DNA from: Ruminococcaceae bacterium UBA3818
GTDB taxonomy: Bacteria > Bacillota > Clostridia > Oscillospirales > Ruminococcaceae
NCBI GenBank assembly: GCA_002369315.1
Contig: DFDW01000001.1
Span: 18,379 to 82,378, forward strand
Reading direction: 5' to 3'
DNA length: 64,000 nucleotides
Position 1 is the first letter of the stretch; every line of letters starts with the position of its first letter. Below, in pieces: positions 15,939 through 23,555 of this stretch. The notes under the pieces are model-generated. The model was not told the DNA's origin. It made no database searches and saw only the letters and a program-made list of their open reading frames with translations. The position numbers and the translations under genes are program-made.

Positions 15939-17544
15939 TACGAAGCAATTGGGAGCGCTTTCTACCTTTTGGATTGGAATTGTTGCAATATATGCAAGTA
16001 CAGTCGCTTATTTTAGCGTTTGGGATACGCTTCAATATGTTTACTTGCTTCCGTTACTTTTTCTCGGTTTTGCTTCTATCTTGAAGTGGTTTTACAAGAG
16101 ATCCCAGAAAGTAGTGTTTTTGCAAACCCGATCAGTCATGATAAGAGAAAGTCGTTTTGTTTTTGCAATAGCATTTTCCATTATTTTTTGCAGTCAAATG
16201 CTATTCTGGTTTGCATATTATCCGGGTGGGTTCAACTTGGACGCGTATGGGCAGTGGGATCAGGTACATGGCCTAATGGCGCTCAATAATTGGCACCCGG
16301 TTCTGACAACTGGTCTTTACTGGATCATCACTCGTGTATGCGATAGCTTCGCATTTTGTATCTTTGTGCAGCTACTGGTGTTTTCTCTTTCGGCGGCATA
16401 CTTACTTTTTGTACTTTCGAACATAGGCATTTCTCGTATAATTCTGATTCTGGCATCGGTTTATATTGCAGTTTGTCCTGGTATCGGGATGAATAACGTT
16501 TGCCTATTTAAGGATGTACCGTTTACAATCGCATTGATTTGGATGACGGTTATTGGTATTCGCCTGATTGAAACCGAAGGGAAATGGCTATGTTCTATTG
16601 TACATAGTCTGCTATTTGCCGCCGTTCTGATCATTATCCCCCTTATCAGACATAATGGGATTTTCTATTCTTTTGCTCTTTTGTTCTGCGCATTGCTACT
16701 ATTCAGGAAAGAAATAAAGCAGCTTCTGGCGGTAAGTGCCGTTGTAATTTTTGCACTTCTGCTGGTGGAGGGACCAGTATTTAAAGCCCTCTCTGTGGAG
16801 CAACACGGGAATTTTGTAGGTGAATCAGTAGGAATCCCCATGGCAATCATGGCAAATGCTTACGTAACAGACCGTGAGAATACGCCAAAAGAAGTACAGG
16901 ATTTTCTGCTTTCCATTGCCGATGAATCTGCATGGGAAGAAAAATATGAGTTGGGTGAATGGGATTCCTGCAAATGGGATTTTGGAGGGACACTTCTTTT
17001 TGAAGGCGAATCGTTGAGTAAATTTGTCAAGCTGACAGCAGAAACGATCTATTCCTTACCAGAGGCCGCCTATGAATCCTTTCGGGAAAATACAAGAGTA
17101 GTTTGGCAAGTATTGGGCTTTTCGGAATGGGATACATGGGTCTATATTGAGCCAAATGATTACGGTATTGTCAGAAGCGAAAATGAGTTTTGCTCAGAAA
17201 TTGTCGGTTCGATTTTGAGCGTGAGTCTATCATTTTTGGGATGCTTCTTTTGCTGGAACATTGGCGTGCCCACAATGGCCTTTTTGTGGTTGTCCGTTTA
17301 TTCTATTGCACGGAAAGAATATGGAAAGCTGCCGCTTTGTGTACCGCCCGTGATCTACAACTTATGTATGATGCTGTTTCTGTGCGGCCCGAGCCATCGA
17401 TATTTTTACTTTAATCACGTTCTGGCTATTCCTGTCATCGTATATGCTCTGTATTCACAAGCCATGCGCCAGCAACTTCCAGAAAAAAGCAACAAACTCA
17501 ATCATAACCACCGGCCGTGCCGGTGGTTTGCACAGCCCCCTTAG
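15913..17544 (+). CDS. polytopic membrane protein, GT-C glycosyltransferase-like (DUF6020-like), C-terminus altered by IS200
   Basis: The 543-residue protein has about 11-12 hydrophobic segments and a long extracytoplasmic loop near 300-410. FAYYPGGFNLDAYGQWDQV followed by NNWHPVLTT resembles the first-loop acidic motif of lipid-linked-sugar glycosyltransferases of GT-C type and DUF6020 proteins. GGGGGATC precedes ATG 15913, which overlaps the FAD-protein 3' end (15938), so the two were cotranslated. The last residues (about RPCRWFAQPP) are encoded by the IS200 end hairpin at 17506-17528, so the natural C-terminus was displaced. Enzyme activity is inferred only from topology and the nucleotide-sugar-type neighbour. 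Confidence 0.6.
   Translation: MSQNSTLNNTKQLGALSTFWIGIVAIYASTVAYFSVWDTLQYVYLLPLLFLGFASILKWFYKRSQKVVFLQTRSVMIRESRFVFAIAFSIIFCSQMLFWFAYYPGGFNLDAYGQWDQVHGLMALNNWHPVLTTGLYWIITRVCDSFAFCIFVQLLVFSLSAAYLLFVLSNIGISRIILILASVYIAVCPGIGMNNVCLFKDVPFTIALIWMTVIGIRLIETEGKWLCSIVHSLLFAAVLIIIPLIRHNGIFYSFALLFCALLLFRKEIKQLLAVSAVVIFALLLVEGPVFKALSVEQHGNFVGESVGIPMAIMANAYVTDRENTPKEVQDFLLSIADESAWEEKYELGEWDSCKWDFGGTLLFEGESLSKFVKLTAETIYSLPEAAYESFRENTRVVWQVLGFSEWDTWVYIEPNDYGIVRSENEFCSEIVGSILSVSLSFLGCFFCWNIGVPTMAFLWLSVYSIARKEYGKLPLCVPPVIYNLCMMLFLCGPSHRYFYFNHVLAIPVIVYALYSQAMRQQLPEKSNKLNHNHRPCRWFAQPP
17506..17528. repeat. IS200 end hairpin (right end of the element)
   Basis: AACCACCGGC (17506-17515), 3-base loop, GCCGGTGGTT (17519-17528): a perfect 10-bp stem. 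It matches the hairpin at 18210-18232 except for one base pair, changed on both arms. Confidence 0.85.
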
Positions 17545-17609
17545 GGCATGTTGCCGGCGGAGCCTATAGGCTCGCCGAAGAATCTGCCAACCGCAGTTTT
17601 TTCACCGGC

Positions 17610-17626
17610 AACCCCTAAAGGGGTTT
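17610..17626 (-). terminator. hairpin in the IS200 3' flank
   Basis: AACCCC (17610-17615) pairs with GGGGTT (17620-17625), followed on the plus strand by TTG and more Ts. It lies just after the transposase stop (17631) on the minus strand and can block transcription entering the IS from the upstream operon. A second hairpin (GGCGGAGCC/GGCTCGCC, 17556-17576) lies between it and the element end. Confidence 0.5.
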
Positions 17627-17630
17627 TGTT

Positions 17631-18107
17631 TTATTTGCCTTCTCTGACTGGCTCACCCGTAAACGGGTCTATGTACTCTTTCAGCGACATTTGGTCATCT
17701 GCCAAATCTTCCTGCAGCTGATTCCTTATGTACTGCTCTATTGCACGTCTGTTGCGTCCCACTGTACTCACATAGTATCCTCTACACCAGAAATGCCTGT
17801 TTCCGTACTTGTACTTCATGTTTGCGTACTTCTCAAATATCATCAGGCTGCTCTTTCCTTTCAGATACCCCATTATCTGCGACACACTGTACTTCGGCGG
17901 TATGCTCACCAGCATATGTATATGGTCTTTGCACGCTTCTGCTTCGTGTATTTCTACTTCTTTGTACTCGCACAGCTTTCGGATCATCTTTCCGATGTCC
18001 TCTTTTACTTTCCCATAGGTTACTTGCCGCCTATACTTCGGTGCTAATACTATGTGATATTTACATTCCCACTTCGTGTGTGCTAAACTGTTCGTGTCAA
18101 GTTTCAT
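17631..18107 (-). CDS. tnpA: IS200/IS605 family transposase TnpA
   Basis: The 158-residue protein starts HTKWECKYHIVLAPKYRRQV, carries the HUH metal-binding motif in DHIHMLVSIPPKYS, and has the catalytic tyrosine region RGYYVSTVGRNRRAIEQYI. This Y1 transposase cuts and rejoins single-stranded DNA at hairpin ends. AAAGGAGG lies about 13 bases upstream of the ATG. Length and motifs are intact, so it may be active. No tnpB gene is present, which makes this the IS200 rather than IS605 type. Confidence 0.93.
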   Translation of the reverse strand: MKLDTNSLAHTKWECKYHIVLAPKYRRQVTYGKVKEDIGKMIRKLCEYKEVEIHEAEACKDHIHMLVSIPPKYSVSQIMGYLKGKSSLMIFEKYANMKYKYGNRHFWCRGYYVSTVGRNRRAIEQYIRNQLQEDLADDQMSLKEYIDPFTGEPVREGK

Positions 18108-18209
18108 CCAGACTTGATTCCTCCTTTGTTTTCTTTGTGCGGTTGGCAGACCTCACTCCAGTATAACAAAGGAGGATACTTTTTTCTTTGCATAGCTAAA
18201 GCTTTTTGG

Positions 18210-18232
18210 AACCACCAGCACAGCTGGTGGTT
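18210..18232. repeat. IS200 end hairpin (left end of the element, upstream of tnpA)
   Basis: AACCACCAGC (18210-18219), loop ACA, GCTGGTGGTT (18223-18232). Compared with the other end, one stem pair is changed from G-C to A-T on both arms, so the structure is kept. Confidence 0.85.
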
Positions 18233-19054
18233 TTCGTTCTACAAAAAAATTTGAGTTCATATCGTATTCTCTCAAAAATAAAACGTAGCGAACACCTCAT
18301 ACGGATTCTTTTTTTCCGTCGAAATCCAAGAGGTGGTTTATTGCTCTGTTTCCAAAGATGTCCATTGTGTCCCAATCGGCAAGGCGGATTGCCTTGCCAG
18401 TCCCGTTCAAAAAATCAATTGAAATTTCACCCCATTCCTTACCCCTGGCTGCGCTTCCTTCAAACATGACCGCCAGTTCTTAAAAAGTAGGGCGATTTTA
18501 ACATGAGCCGACACATCCAATGGTCATGCAAAAGTTACTATCGCCCGTTCCTTTTGCTGCTACTTCCGGATCCTGTACAAAATAGAAGTTGCAGCGGTTT
18601 TGTATTTTCTGAGCATGGGTGTCAAACTGCATTTTACGGTTTGGGTACCCACGGCGAAGAAAATATATGGGGCGTCCAGAGGGGGGAATCCCCTTGGCTC
18701 TGGGTCATCCAATAGGGGCGAGAGCATCCCTGTTGGCATAGGGTATCCAAAGGGAAACAGCGTTGCCCTTGGCAGGGGTATCCAAAGGGGACAGCGTAAC
18801 CCTTGGCACACGATTTTCCGGCAGGAAAGTCTAGTGTGTTATACCTTTGTGGAGCGGATGGCAGCCGGAAATGTAGCACACCCTTGAATCTGTGCTGCAA
18901 TTCCGGCGTTCTGGTGGGAAAGGTTGCCACATAAACGGGGCAGTCTGAGCAACAGAAAAAGGCTGGAAGAAAGTGCGAAAAGCAACTTCTTCCACCCGGT
19001 CAGTAGCGGAACAAAGGTATATCAAAAGCCCCCGTCCTGCCGCAGCATCTATCG
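18233..19054. other. non-coding or decayed stretch between IS200 and the sigma-factor gene
   Basis: No gene can be supported. It contains the tandem repeats at 18674-18808. On the minus strand there is a 56-codon open frame (ATG about 18474 down to about 18304, MFEGSAARGKEWGEISI...) with no clear ribosome site; it may be a gene remnant. The left boundary of the second mobilizable module probably lies in this interval. Confidence 0.4.
18674..18808. repeat. four imperfect tandem repeats of about 35 bp with internal dyads
   Basis: Copies begin near 18674, 18707, 18745 and 18780. Each has a TCCA...GGGG ... CCCTTGG layout, clearest in the last two (TATCCAAAGGG ... CCCTTGGCA). Within a copy CCAAAGGG can pair with CCCTTGG, so each may fold into a hairpin. 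Function unknown. Confidence 0.6.
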
Positions 19055-19717
19055 TTAAAACCACCACGGCAGTTCCAGCCATAGATTGTCCAGCGCCAGA
19101 GCTTCTGTTGACTTTGCCCGGCTTTCGCTGAGATGGAAATGCAGCGCCGTCCCAATCAGCGGATGCTCCACATCGTCCTCAAACCCAAAACGGTACAGGA
19201 GGTATGCCCTGTCTCTTGCGGAGATGCGGCTCAGGCCCTCGTACATCTCCCGCCGGTTTTCTTCTTCAATCATGATCTTCTCTGGCTCAGCGGCATACGG
19301 ATCAGCAATCAGCTCGGAGCGCTGCATGGAGTCCTCGCCGGGGAGCAGATCGTCCAGATTGACCCGTTCCATAGGAAAGCCATCCTCTTTTGATTGCAGC
19401 CGCTGCTCAAAGGTGGCAAAGGCGGCAGAAATCAAATCCATCATAGCATTGCGGATGGCTTGTCCGGCATAGGTCAAGAACTTTATATTCTTGTCTGGGT
19501 CGTACAGGGAGATTGCACGAAGCAAGCCGATGCTTCCCTCCTGAATCAGATCATCGTGGTCAATACCAAGCTCACTGTTGCCCAGCCCCACGCTTTGATA
19601 CAATTCATTTGCAACCTTTTGTATGTATCCCAGATTATTTTGAACCAGCTGCTCCTGCGCCTGCGCATCCCCTCGCTGTGCCAGCACGCAGAGCTGCTCA
19701 TTTGTTTTTGGCTTCAT
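19055..19717 (-). CDS. sigma-70-like factor of the mobile module
   Basis: The 220-residue protein has sigma region 2 (LVQNNLGYIQKVANELY, DHDDLIQEGSIGLLRAISLYD, FLTYAGQAIRNAMMDLI) and a weaker region-4-like part (ISARDRAYLLYRFGF ... HLSESRAKSTEALALD). The start at 19717 has GGAGCAGG upstream and lies inside the end of the XRE gene (20-base overlap), so the two are coupled. It may direct RNA polymerase to element promoters or be an atypical regulator. The C-terminal HTH is degenerate compared with ordinary sigma factors. Promoter targets are unknown. Confidence 0.75.
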   Translation of the reverse strand: MKPKTNEQLCVLAQRGDAQAQEQLVQNNLGYIQKVANELYQSVGLGNSELGIDHDDLIQEGSIGLLRAISLYDPDKNIKFLTYAGQAIRNAMMDLISAAFATFEQRLQSKEDGFPMERVNLDDLLPGEDSMQRSELIADPYAAEPEKIMIEEENRREMYEGLSRISARDRAYLLYRFGFEDDVEHPLIGTALHFHLSESRAKSTEALALDNLWLELPWWF

Positions 19718-20534
19718 GATCCTGCTCCGCCATTCGCTGTACCATGTGAAGCAGCGCCTGCCGCACTTCACTCAGAGAATCGGCATCGGCAAGCTCCATC
19801 CCGGAGACACTGGCAATGATCAGATCCACAACCTGTTCCGGCGAAACGGATGGATGCAGCGCATCCTGCCCTTTCATCGTTTCCGAATACATCTGTTCCA
19901 CCACTTCTTTGGTCAGCGGCTCCCCTGTTTCCGTGCCGATTTCTTTTTTGATCTCCCGCAAAACAGCCATAAACTGATTTTGGATATTGGTCAGGTCTGC
20001 CTGATAGACGGGCACCTTATTCAGCAATGCAGTCTGTGCTGCTTGCTGGGCCGCTTTCTTGGCATCAGGCTGCTCTTTTCCTGTCCCCAACAGCATGGAA
20101 CTGAGCGTTTGATACATCTGGTTCTGTACCGCAAAACCAGAGGCAAGGGTATCATCAAAATACAGAGCGATCATGTTGGTAAGCTGGGCGAAGCGGCGAT
20201 TTTCCAGCAGACGGCTTACTACCTGCGGATTGGTTCTGCCGGTATAAAGATTCCGTGCAGCTTCTGCGGACAATCCCAGCTCGGAAATGTCGTAGTTTTT
20301 CCGGTCAGGGACATCGGTCATGCACAGGAGAAAATCGGTAGAAACATTGAAGATGCGGGCAATGCCAATCATCTGATCCAGGCTGAGCGTATCCTTCGTC
20401 CCGTTGATGAAACGGCTCAGAGTGCTTTCGGTAACACCGATTTTCTTGGCCAGAACCGCTTGCGTAATTTTATGTTCCTTCATCAAATCCTGCAACCGCT
20501 GCTGCGGCGTGCTGGGAAGATACCGCTGCTCCAT
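19698..20534 (-). CDS. XRE-family regulator with long C-terminal domain
   Basis: The 278-residue protein. Residues about 12-70 form a Cro/C1-type HTH (MKEHKITQAVLAKKIGVTE, STLSRFINGT, LSLDQMIGIARIFNVSTDFLL). The rest is helical and unrecognised. ATG 20534 is preferred over TTG 20540 because GAGGGGG is spaced correctly for it. It is co-directional with the HTH gene upstream (20549) and the sigma gene downstream. Together they look like a control cassette transcribed away from the replication and mobilization genes of the module. Confidence 0.8.
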   Translation of the reverse strand: MEQRYLPSTPQQRLQDLMKEHKITQAVLAKKIGVTESTLSRFINGTKDTLSLDQMIGIARIFNVSTDFLLCMTDVPDRKNYDISELGLSAEAARNLYTGRTNPQVVSRLLENRRFAQLTNMIALYFDDTLASGFAVQNQMYQTLSSMLLGTGKEQPDAKKAAQQAAQTALLNKVPVYQADLTNIQNQFMAVLREIKKEIGTETGEPLTKEVVEQMYSETMKGQDALHPSVSPEQVVDLIIASVSGMELADADSLSEVRQALLHMVQRMAEQDHEAKNK

Positions 20535-20548
20535 ATCCAAGCCCCCTC

Positions 20549-20737
20549 TCAGTTTTTCTTGATATATTTCCCGCTTTTGATACGGGCGTCTTTTGGTTTC
20601 TCCGCATCTTCCGGGATAATCCAGCGGCTGCCTGCCCGCTGTGCGCCGGGAATACGGTTTTCATTACAGAGAACGCCGACACGCCGGGGCGATAAGCCCC
20701 ATTTTTCCGCTGCTTCAAAGGTAGAAAGGTATTTCAT
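20549..20737 (-). CDS. small helix-turn-helix (excisionase-like) protein, copy 3 of 3
   Basis: A 62-residue protein MKYLSTFEAAEKWGLSPRR with VLCNENRIPGA and the tail DARIKSGKYIKKN, close to the genes at 449 and 6146. GAAAGGAC precedes the ATG. It is the first gene of the minus-strand control cassette (HTH, XRE, sigma) and diverges from the primase genes at 20965, so the 227-base gap between them probably holds both promoters. Confidence 0.75.
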   Translation of the reverse strand: MKYLSTFEAAEKWGLSPRRVGVLCNENRIPGAQRAGSRWIIPEDAEKPKDARIKSGKYIKKN

Positions 20738-20964
20738 GGTTTATTTTGTCCTTTCCTGATTCTAAGTCAATTATATTCCATAATCGGAATAGTATCAACA
20801 TATCTTTGTGAACATCTGCCGCTCTGAGGTCTTGCAATTTTGCAAGATTTCAGGGCAGCTTTTTTGTTTCTTGCAGTTCTGACGGATTTTTGAGGAAACC
20901 CCCTTTTTCTCCGTACATTGAGGTGACAGGGAAAACCTGTACGAAAAATGAAGGAGGAAAACAC

Positions 20965-21588
20965 ATGAGTATCTACAAAATTGTAAAGGCAAACGTGACC
21001 GTCCGGCAGGCTGCCGAACACTACGGAGTGGAGGTACAGCGGAATGGGATGTGCTGCTGCCCGTTCCACGATGACCGGCACCCCAGCATGAAACTGAACG
21101 AGGATTATTTCTACTGCTTTGGCTGCGGAGCGCACGGAGATGTAATCGAGTTCACTGCCCGTTTGTTTGGCCTGACCAACTATGAGGCGGTGAAAAAGCT
21201 GGCGTATGATTTTGGACTTGACCCGGACAAGCCGCCCGCAGCCGCAGCGCTGAAAAAGCCGGAATACCCGCTGGCAAAGGCATTTCAGAGAGATGAGATG
21301 CGCTGTCAGCGGGTATTGTGCGATTATCTGCATCTGCTGGAGGGCTGGAAGGAGCGATATGCTCCCTCCAGCCCGGAGGAAGAATGGGATGACCGCTTTG
21401 TGGAAGCCTGCCAGATGCTGGATCGTGTGGAGTATTTGGTGGATGTACTGACATTTGAAGAACCGGAGGACAGGGTAAAAACCGTGGATATGCTGAAAAA
21501 AGACGGCACCATAGATAGGTTGGAGGAACGCCTGAACCGGCTGGAAAAGGAGGTGCAAGCATATGGCAAAGAGCAGGAAATGGACTGA
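20965..21588 (+). CDS. CHC2 zinc-finger primase-type protein
   Basis: The 207-residue protein. Residues about 28-62 hold a CHC2 zinc finger (CCCPFHDDRHPSMK ... YFYCFGCGAHGDVIEF), the single-strand DNA-reading part of DnaG-type primases, followed by a domain with EAVKKLAYDFGL. The TOPRIM catalytic core is absent, so it probably acts with the primase-helicase encoded downstream, whose start lies inside its last codons (26-base overlap). AAGGAGG lies 7 bases before ATG 20965. The C-terminal half is a charged helical region. Confidence 0.85.
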   Translation: MSIYKIVKANVTVRQAAEHYGVEVQRNGMCCCPFHDDRHPSMKLNEDYFYCFGCGAHGDVIEFTARLFGLTNYEAVKKLAYDFGLDPDKPPAAAALKKPEYPLAKAFQRDEMRCQRVLCDYLHLLEGWKERYAPSSPEEEWDDRFVEACQMLDRVEYLVDVLTFEEPEDRVKTVDMLKKDGTIDRLEERLNRLEKEVQAYGKEQEMD

Positions 21589-22936
21589 TCCCAATCTGCC
21601 GGTCTGGTTTGATGGGACAAATATCAATGAAGCGGTATTCTGCGACGAGTTTCTGAGTAGCCAAAAAATCATCTATTCCAACCGGGCTTTTTTTGCACCG
21701 GACGGCAGAGTGACCGATGACCTGCCGCTGCGGGGCGAAATATTTGAACGGCTGAAATGCTGCGCCGTGAACAATATCCCCCGGAAGGTCAGCAACATCC
21801 TGGAAGTAATGAAGCTGGCGGCGCAGGTGGATGATTTCCCTCCCCAGCCAGACAGGATTCATCTTTCCAACGGCACGCTGATGCTGGACGGCAGCTTTAT
21901 TCCCGGAAAGCCCGAGATCGTACGGAGCCGACTGCCTGTTGCCTACAATCCGGATACGCCGAAGCCGGAACAATGGTTTTCTTTCCTGGATGGGCTGCTG
22001 TACCCGGAGGACATTGTTACCTTGCAGGAGTTTATCGGCTACTGCCTGATCCCCTGCAATAAGGGGCAGCGCATGATGGTCATTAAGGGAAACGGCGGCG
22101 AGGGCAAGTCCCAGATCGGCGCTGTTCTGGGCAGTTTGTTCGGTACTAACATGAAGGATGGCAGCATTGGGAAAATATCGGAGAACCGATTTGCCCGTGC
22201 GGATTTGGAGCATATCCTCCTTTGCGTGGACGATGATATGAGGATGGAAGCCCTGCGACAGACCAACTATGTGAAATCCATTGTTACCGCACAGGGTAAG
22301 ATGGATTTGGAGCGAAAGGGCAAACAGAGCTATCAGGGCTGGATGTTCGCCCGTTTGCTGGCGTTTAGCAACGGGGATTTGCAGGCACTCTATGACCGGA
22401 GTGACGGTTTTTATCGCAGGCAGCTTGTGTTGACCACCAAAGAAAAGCCTGCTGGCCGGATAGATGACCCTGACCTGGCCGAAAAGATGAAAGTTGAGGT
22501 GGAGGGCATCTTCTTCTGGGCATTTCAGGGCTTGCAGCGGCTTGTACGCAACAATTTCAAATTCACGGAAAGCCAGCGCACCAGGGAAAACCGGGAAACC
22601 GTCAAGCGGGATAATAACAACGTGTATGACTTTTTGGAATCCGATGGCTATATACGTTTGAAAGCGGATATGTCCATCAGCTCCAAGGAATTGTATGCGA
22701 TTTACCGAATGTGGTGCGACGAAAATAACCTGACGCCGCTGAAAAGTCGGAGCTTCAGCGATTCTGTGATCGCCTGCCAGAGCAAATACAATCTGGAACA
22801 CTGCAATACGGTCACGAATTCCGCCGGACGGCGGGTTTGGGGCTTCATGGGGATCGAAGCAGTGGCAAGACCGCATATAAATGAGTTTTCCGATGCTTCA
22901 CCATGTACGTACGTACCGGAGGACTGGCAGAATTAA
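21563..22936 (+). CDS. phage/plasmid-type primase-helicase (D5/SF3 family)
   Basis: The 457-residue protein has a D5-like N-terminal part, Walker A GNGGEGKSQIGA, Walker B LCVDDDM, and a further SF3-like RLLAFSNGDLQALYD. A C-terminal winged-helix region (DFLESDGYIRLKADM) follows. It would unwind or prime DNA during replication of the excised element. AAGGAGG lies upstream within the CHC2 gene. The pairing of CHC2 protein and SF3 helicase is standard in clostridial mobilizable elements. Confidence 0.88.
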   Translation: MAKSRKWTDPNLPVWFDGTNINEAVFCDEFLSSQKIIYSNRAFFAPDGRVTDDLPLRGEIFERLKCCAVNNIPRKVSNILEVMKLAAQVDDFPPQPDRIHLSNGTLMLDGSFIPGKPEIVRSRLPVAYNPDTPKPEQWFSFLDGLLYPEDIVTLQEFIGYCLIPCNKGQRMMVIKGNGGEGKSQIGAVLGSLFGTNMKDGSIGKISENRFARADLEHILLCVDDDMRMEALRQTNYVKSIVTAQGKMDLERKGKQSYQGWMFARLLAFSNGDLQALYDRSDGFYRRQLVLTTKEKPAGRIDDPDLAEKMKVEVEGIFFWAFQGLQRLVRNNFKFTESQRTRENRETVKRDNNNVYDFLESDGYIRLKADMSISSKELYAIYRMWCDENNLTPLKSRSFSDSVIACQSKYNLEHCNTVTNSAGRRVWGFMGIEAVARPHINEFSDASPCTYVPEDWQN

Positions 22937-23104
22937 TGCTGGTATTTTCTTAGTACGTATGTACGCAGCGATTTGCCCGAAAACACTCCGTATATGGAAA
23001 TCTGCGATTGCCGGAGTACAGAAAAGGGCTGTTTTCGAAGCTGTATTTTGGATGAAATGGGAAAAGCAAAGAAGTTTTCTCTGGAGCAACATGATTTCAC
23101 GAAA

Positions 23105-23125
23105 TCACGTTTCCTTGAAACGTGA
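23105..23125. repeat. 9-bp dyad upstream of the relaxase genes
   Basis: TCACGTTTC (23105-23113), loop CTT, GAAACGTGA (23117-23125). A related half-site TTTCACGAAAT occurs just before it. Tight dyads like this mark many oriT sites, but a regulator operator is equally possible. Confidence 0.45.
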
Positions 23126-23275
23126 ACCGCTTTTATGGAACGGAAGCAGATTTCACTGTTTCAAGCAAAGACACACGGTATCGAAAACTCGGAGATACCG
23201 CCCTGTGGGCAGGACATCGTAAAAGCAATTTTGATCGCTAAACAAGAATCAAGTTTATCACACGTTCCTGTGAAG

Positions 23276-23305
23276 CCGGTGCGCTGTTTAGCGCAGCCGG
23301 TTCTT
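23276..23305 (+). terminator. hairpin before the relaxase operon
   Basis: TGCGCT (23280-23285) pairs with AGCGCA (23290-23295), extended by CCGG (23276-23279)/CCGG (23297-23300) across a one-base bulge, then TTCTTTTT. It ends transcription from the primase genes 30 bases before the next gene. Confidence 0.65.
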
Positions 23306-23333
23306 TTTATGGGAAAAATCAGGAGGTTATTTT

Positions 23334-23555
23334 ATGCAATCCAATATCAGAAATGAAATCAAGGCACAGATTGTCCGTGCCGGGTATACCATGCAGGAGG
23401 TCGTTGACCTGCTGGCTGACGAATACGGTTGGAGCGACAGCGTGTCTAATCTGTCAGCAAAATTGCAGCGGGAATCCCTGCGATACAAGGAAGCCGTTCA
23501 GCTTGCCGATGTACTTGGCTATGACCTGGCATGGCAGAAACGGAGGGATGTGTAA
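23334..23555 (+). CDS. small helix-turn-helix protein upstream of the relaxase
   Basis: A 73-residue protein, EIKAQIVRAGYTMQEVVDLL, SDSVSNLSAKLQRESLRYKE, with a LADVLGYDLAWQKR ending: an XRE-like fold of the same small type as the gene at 3261, although sequence identity is low. AGGAGG lies before the ATG. The relaxase start codon overlaps its stop by one base (TAATG), so the two are coupled. It may repress the mobilization operon or act as a relaxosome accessory. Confidence 0.7.
   Translation: MQSNIRNEIKAQIVRAGYTMQEVVDLLADEYGWSDSVSNLSAKLQRESLRYKEAVQLADVLGYDLAWQKRRDV

Larger units (their letters stand above)
17506..18232 (-). mobile_element. IS200-type (IS200/IS605 family) insertion sequence
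   Basis: The single transposase gene on the minus strand (17631-18107) is bounded by two matching hairpins, 17506-17528 and 18210-18232. Ends that are hairpins rather than terminal inverted repeats, and no visible target duplication, are the signature of single-strand transposition by this family. Exact cut sites may lie a few bases outside the hairpins. It interrupts the 3' end of the membrane-protein gene at 15913. Confidence 0.85.
22937..23333. other. non-coding stretch upstream of the relaxase operon; candidate oriT
   Basis: No supported gene. It begins with a cluster of GTACGT-like palindromes (about 22908-22963), carries the dyad at 23105-23125 and ends in the terminator-like hairpin at 23276-23300. 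An origin of transfer for the MobV relaxase would be expected here. Confidence 0.4.

Noticed and set aside
18674..18808. CRISPR array
   Set aside because: The repeats are contiguous, diverged and have no unique spacers; no cas genes are present.
18560..18930. open frames across the tandem repeats (for example 18560-18811 minus)
   Set aside because: They merely translate the hairpin repeats; no ribosome site and no non-repeat domain.
21152..22876. 574-codon minus-strand open frame
   Set aside because: Antisense to the CHC2 and SF3 primase genes, whose motifs are unmistakable.
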